Positions 5,360 to 6,035 of a stretch of DNA of 6,035 nt are shown here, piece by piece. Numbering within the stretch: the first letter of the stretch is position 1; the number at the start of each line of letters is the position of its first letter. The notes under the pieces were generated by a model. The model saw only the letters and a list, made by a program, of their open reading frames with translations, was not told the DNA's origin and ran no database searches. The translations under genes were made by a program, and so were the position numbers. Origin of the DNA: Sulfurospirillum arcachonense (GTDB lineage Bacteria; Campylobacterota; Campylobacteria; Campylobacterales; Sulfurospirillaceae); contig DQTM01000271.1 of NCBI GenBank assembly GCA_015662785.1, positions 1-6,035 on the forward strand. The letters run 5' to 3'.

Positions 5360-6035
5360 AGATTATTATAGCTGGAGCTGGCAAAGTTGGTTATTTTTTA
5401 GCTAAAGAGCTCATGGAAGACAACGAAGTAACACTTATTGACTCAAATGAAAAAACTATTCAAAATATAGATGAAACACTTGATGTGCTAAGCATTTGTG
5501 GTGATGTAGAAAACCCTCATACATATAGAAATATAAAAGATGATATAGACCTTTTCATCGCAGTTACAGATTCTGATGAAGTAAACCTTTTATCATCTTT
5601 GATTATAGATAACATAGTCCATGTAAAAGATAAAATTATTCGTCTTAAAAATGATTTTTTTATGAATGATAAAATCAAAGATAAACTAAGTATAACAGAC
5701 ATAATAACTCCAGCAATAAATGTCGCAAATACATTTAATCATCTTATTGATTTTCCTCACGCTAATAATATAAAAACTTTTGACTATACAAAAGCTCTAC
5801 TTCTTTCTATAAGGACACATGAAGAATTTACTCCCATTTTAGTCTCAACACTAAAAAAAGAGCTTAATGATAAAATTATAGTTGCGGGCATTGAGAGAGG
5901 TGATAGGTTCTTTATACCAGATGAGATGGCAATGATTATGCCAAATGATTTGATTTATTTTTTTACTTTTCCTTCACAAATGAATGATATTAGAATAAAT
6001 ATATGTAATAAATGGCAGAAGCAAGAGATTAAAAA
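5356..6035 (+). CDS. trkA: Trk potassium uptake protein TrkA, N-terminal part (runs off the window)
   Basis: The first 226 codons of TrkA, the cytoplasmic NAD(H)-binding regulator that gates the TrkH/TrkG potassium channel. Residues 1 to about 120 form the first RCK/Rossmann domain: KIIIAGAGKVG (2-12) with the GxGxxG dinucleotide loop, Asp29 at the end of the second strand (LID) contacting the ribose, CGDVENP (48-54) and DLFIAVTDSDEVN (65-77). The stretch from about residue 135, including VAGIERGDRFFIP, fits the following TrkA_C (RCK_C) domain. Full-length TrkA is about 450 residues, so the second tandem half lies beyond the edge. The start is TTG at 5356, within the TTGA that also holds the TGA stop of the exported protein. 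The next ATG (codon 20) would delete the nucleotide loop, so TTG is nearly certain. No strong ribosome site is visible, which fits translational coupling. trkH may lie downstream but is not in view. Confidence 0.93.
   Translation, partial: MKIIIAGAGKVGYFLAKELMEDNEVTLIDSNEKTIQNIDETLDVLSICGDVENPHTYRNIKDDIDLFIAVTDSDEVNLLSSLIIDNIVHVKDKIIRLKNDFFMNDKIKDKLSITDIITPAINVANTFNHLIDFPHANNIKTFDYTKALLLSIRTHEEFTPILVSTLKKELNDKIIVAGIERGDRFFIPDEMAMIMPNDLIYFFTFPSQMNDIRINICNKWQKQEIK

Noticed and set aside
5517..5702. Minus-strand open frame of 61 codons opposite trkA
   Set aside because: It is antisense to the conserved RCK domain of TrkA and has no supporting features.
1..6035. tRNA or rRNA genes, CRISPR arrays, insertion sequences, integrase sites, riboswitches
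   Set aside because: Reading both strands I saw no cloverleaf-like unit, spaced repeat array, transposase or conserved leader; genes fill nearly all of the window.

Overview
This AT-rich window looks like ordinary chromosome from a Campylobacterota (epsilonproteobacterial) bacterium, possibly a Sulfurimonas- or Arcobacter-like sulfur or nitrate metaboliser. This is inferred from base composition, A/T-ending codons, Lys/Ile/Asn-rich proteins, AAGGA-type ribosome sites, TATAAT boxes preceded by T-rich runs, and the protein types; the genus cannot be fixed by reading alone. I see no rRNA, tRNA, CRISPR array, insertion sequence or phage gene. Genes are tightly packed, and the longest gap between genes is about 156 bases.

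Left part (1-2311, + strand): an exported DUF3179 protein of unknown function, then an iron/zinc alcohol dehydrogenase of the YqhD/BdhA type that probably has its own promoter in the 30-base gap. The dehydrogenase ends 17 bases inside the 3' end of the convergent gene on the other strand, and a weak hairpin with a T-run lies just past its stop.

Middle part (2295-4285, - strand): a two-gene unit. The first gene is a zinc-containing sirtuin with the Tyr/Arg signature of desuccinylase/demalonylase (CobB/SIRT5) enzymes. It is followed closely by a PLP-dependent class V aminotransferase-fold protein that resembles cysteine desulfurases. A divergent intergenic region (4286-4426) separates this unit from the genes to the right.

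Right part (4427-6035, + strand): a small AhpD-like/carboxymuconolactone decarboxylase family protein with a CxxCxxxH site, a 156-base gap holding a good promoter candidate inside an inverted repeat, a small exported protein I do not recognise, and the first half of trkA (potassium-uptake regulator). trkA starts at TTG overlapping the preceding stop and runs off the window.

The proteins suggest general physiology rather than one pathway: aldehyde reduction, NAD-dependent protein deacylation, sulfur/PLP chemistry, thiol redox and potassium homeostasis. No clear new multi-gene system is visible. The items most worth a second look are the sirtuin/class V aminotransferase pair, the exported small protein coupled to trkA, the internal duplication in the DUF3179 protein, and the altered active-site residues of the AhpD-like protein.
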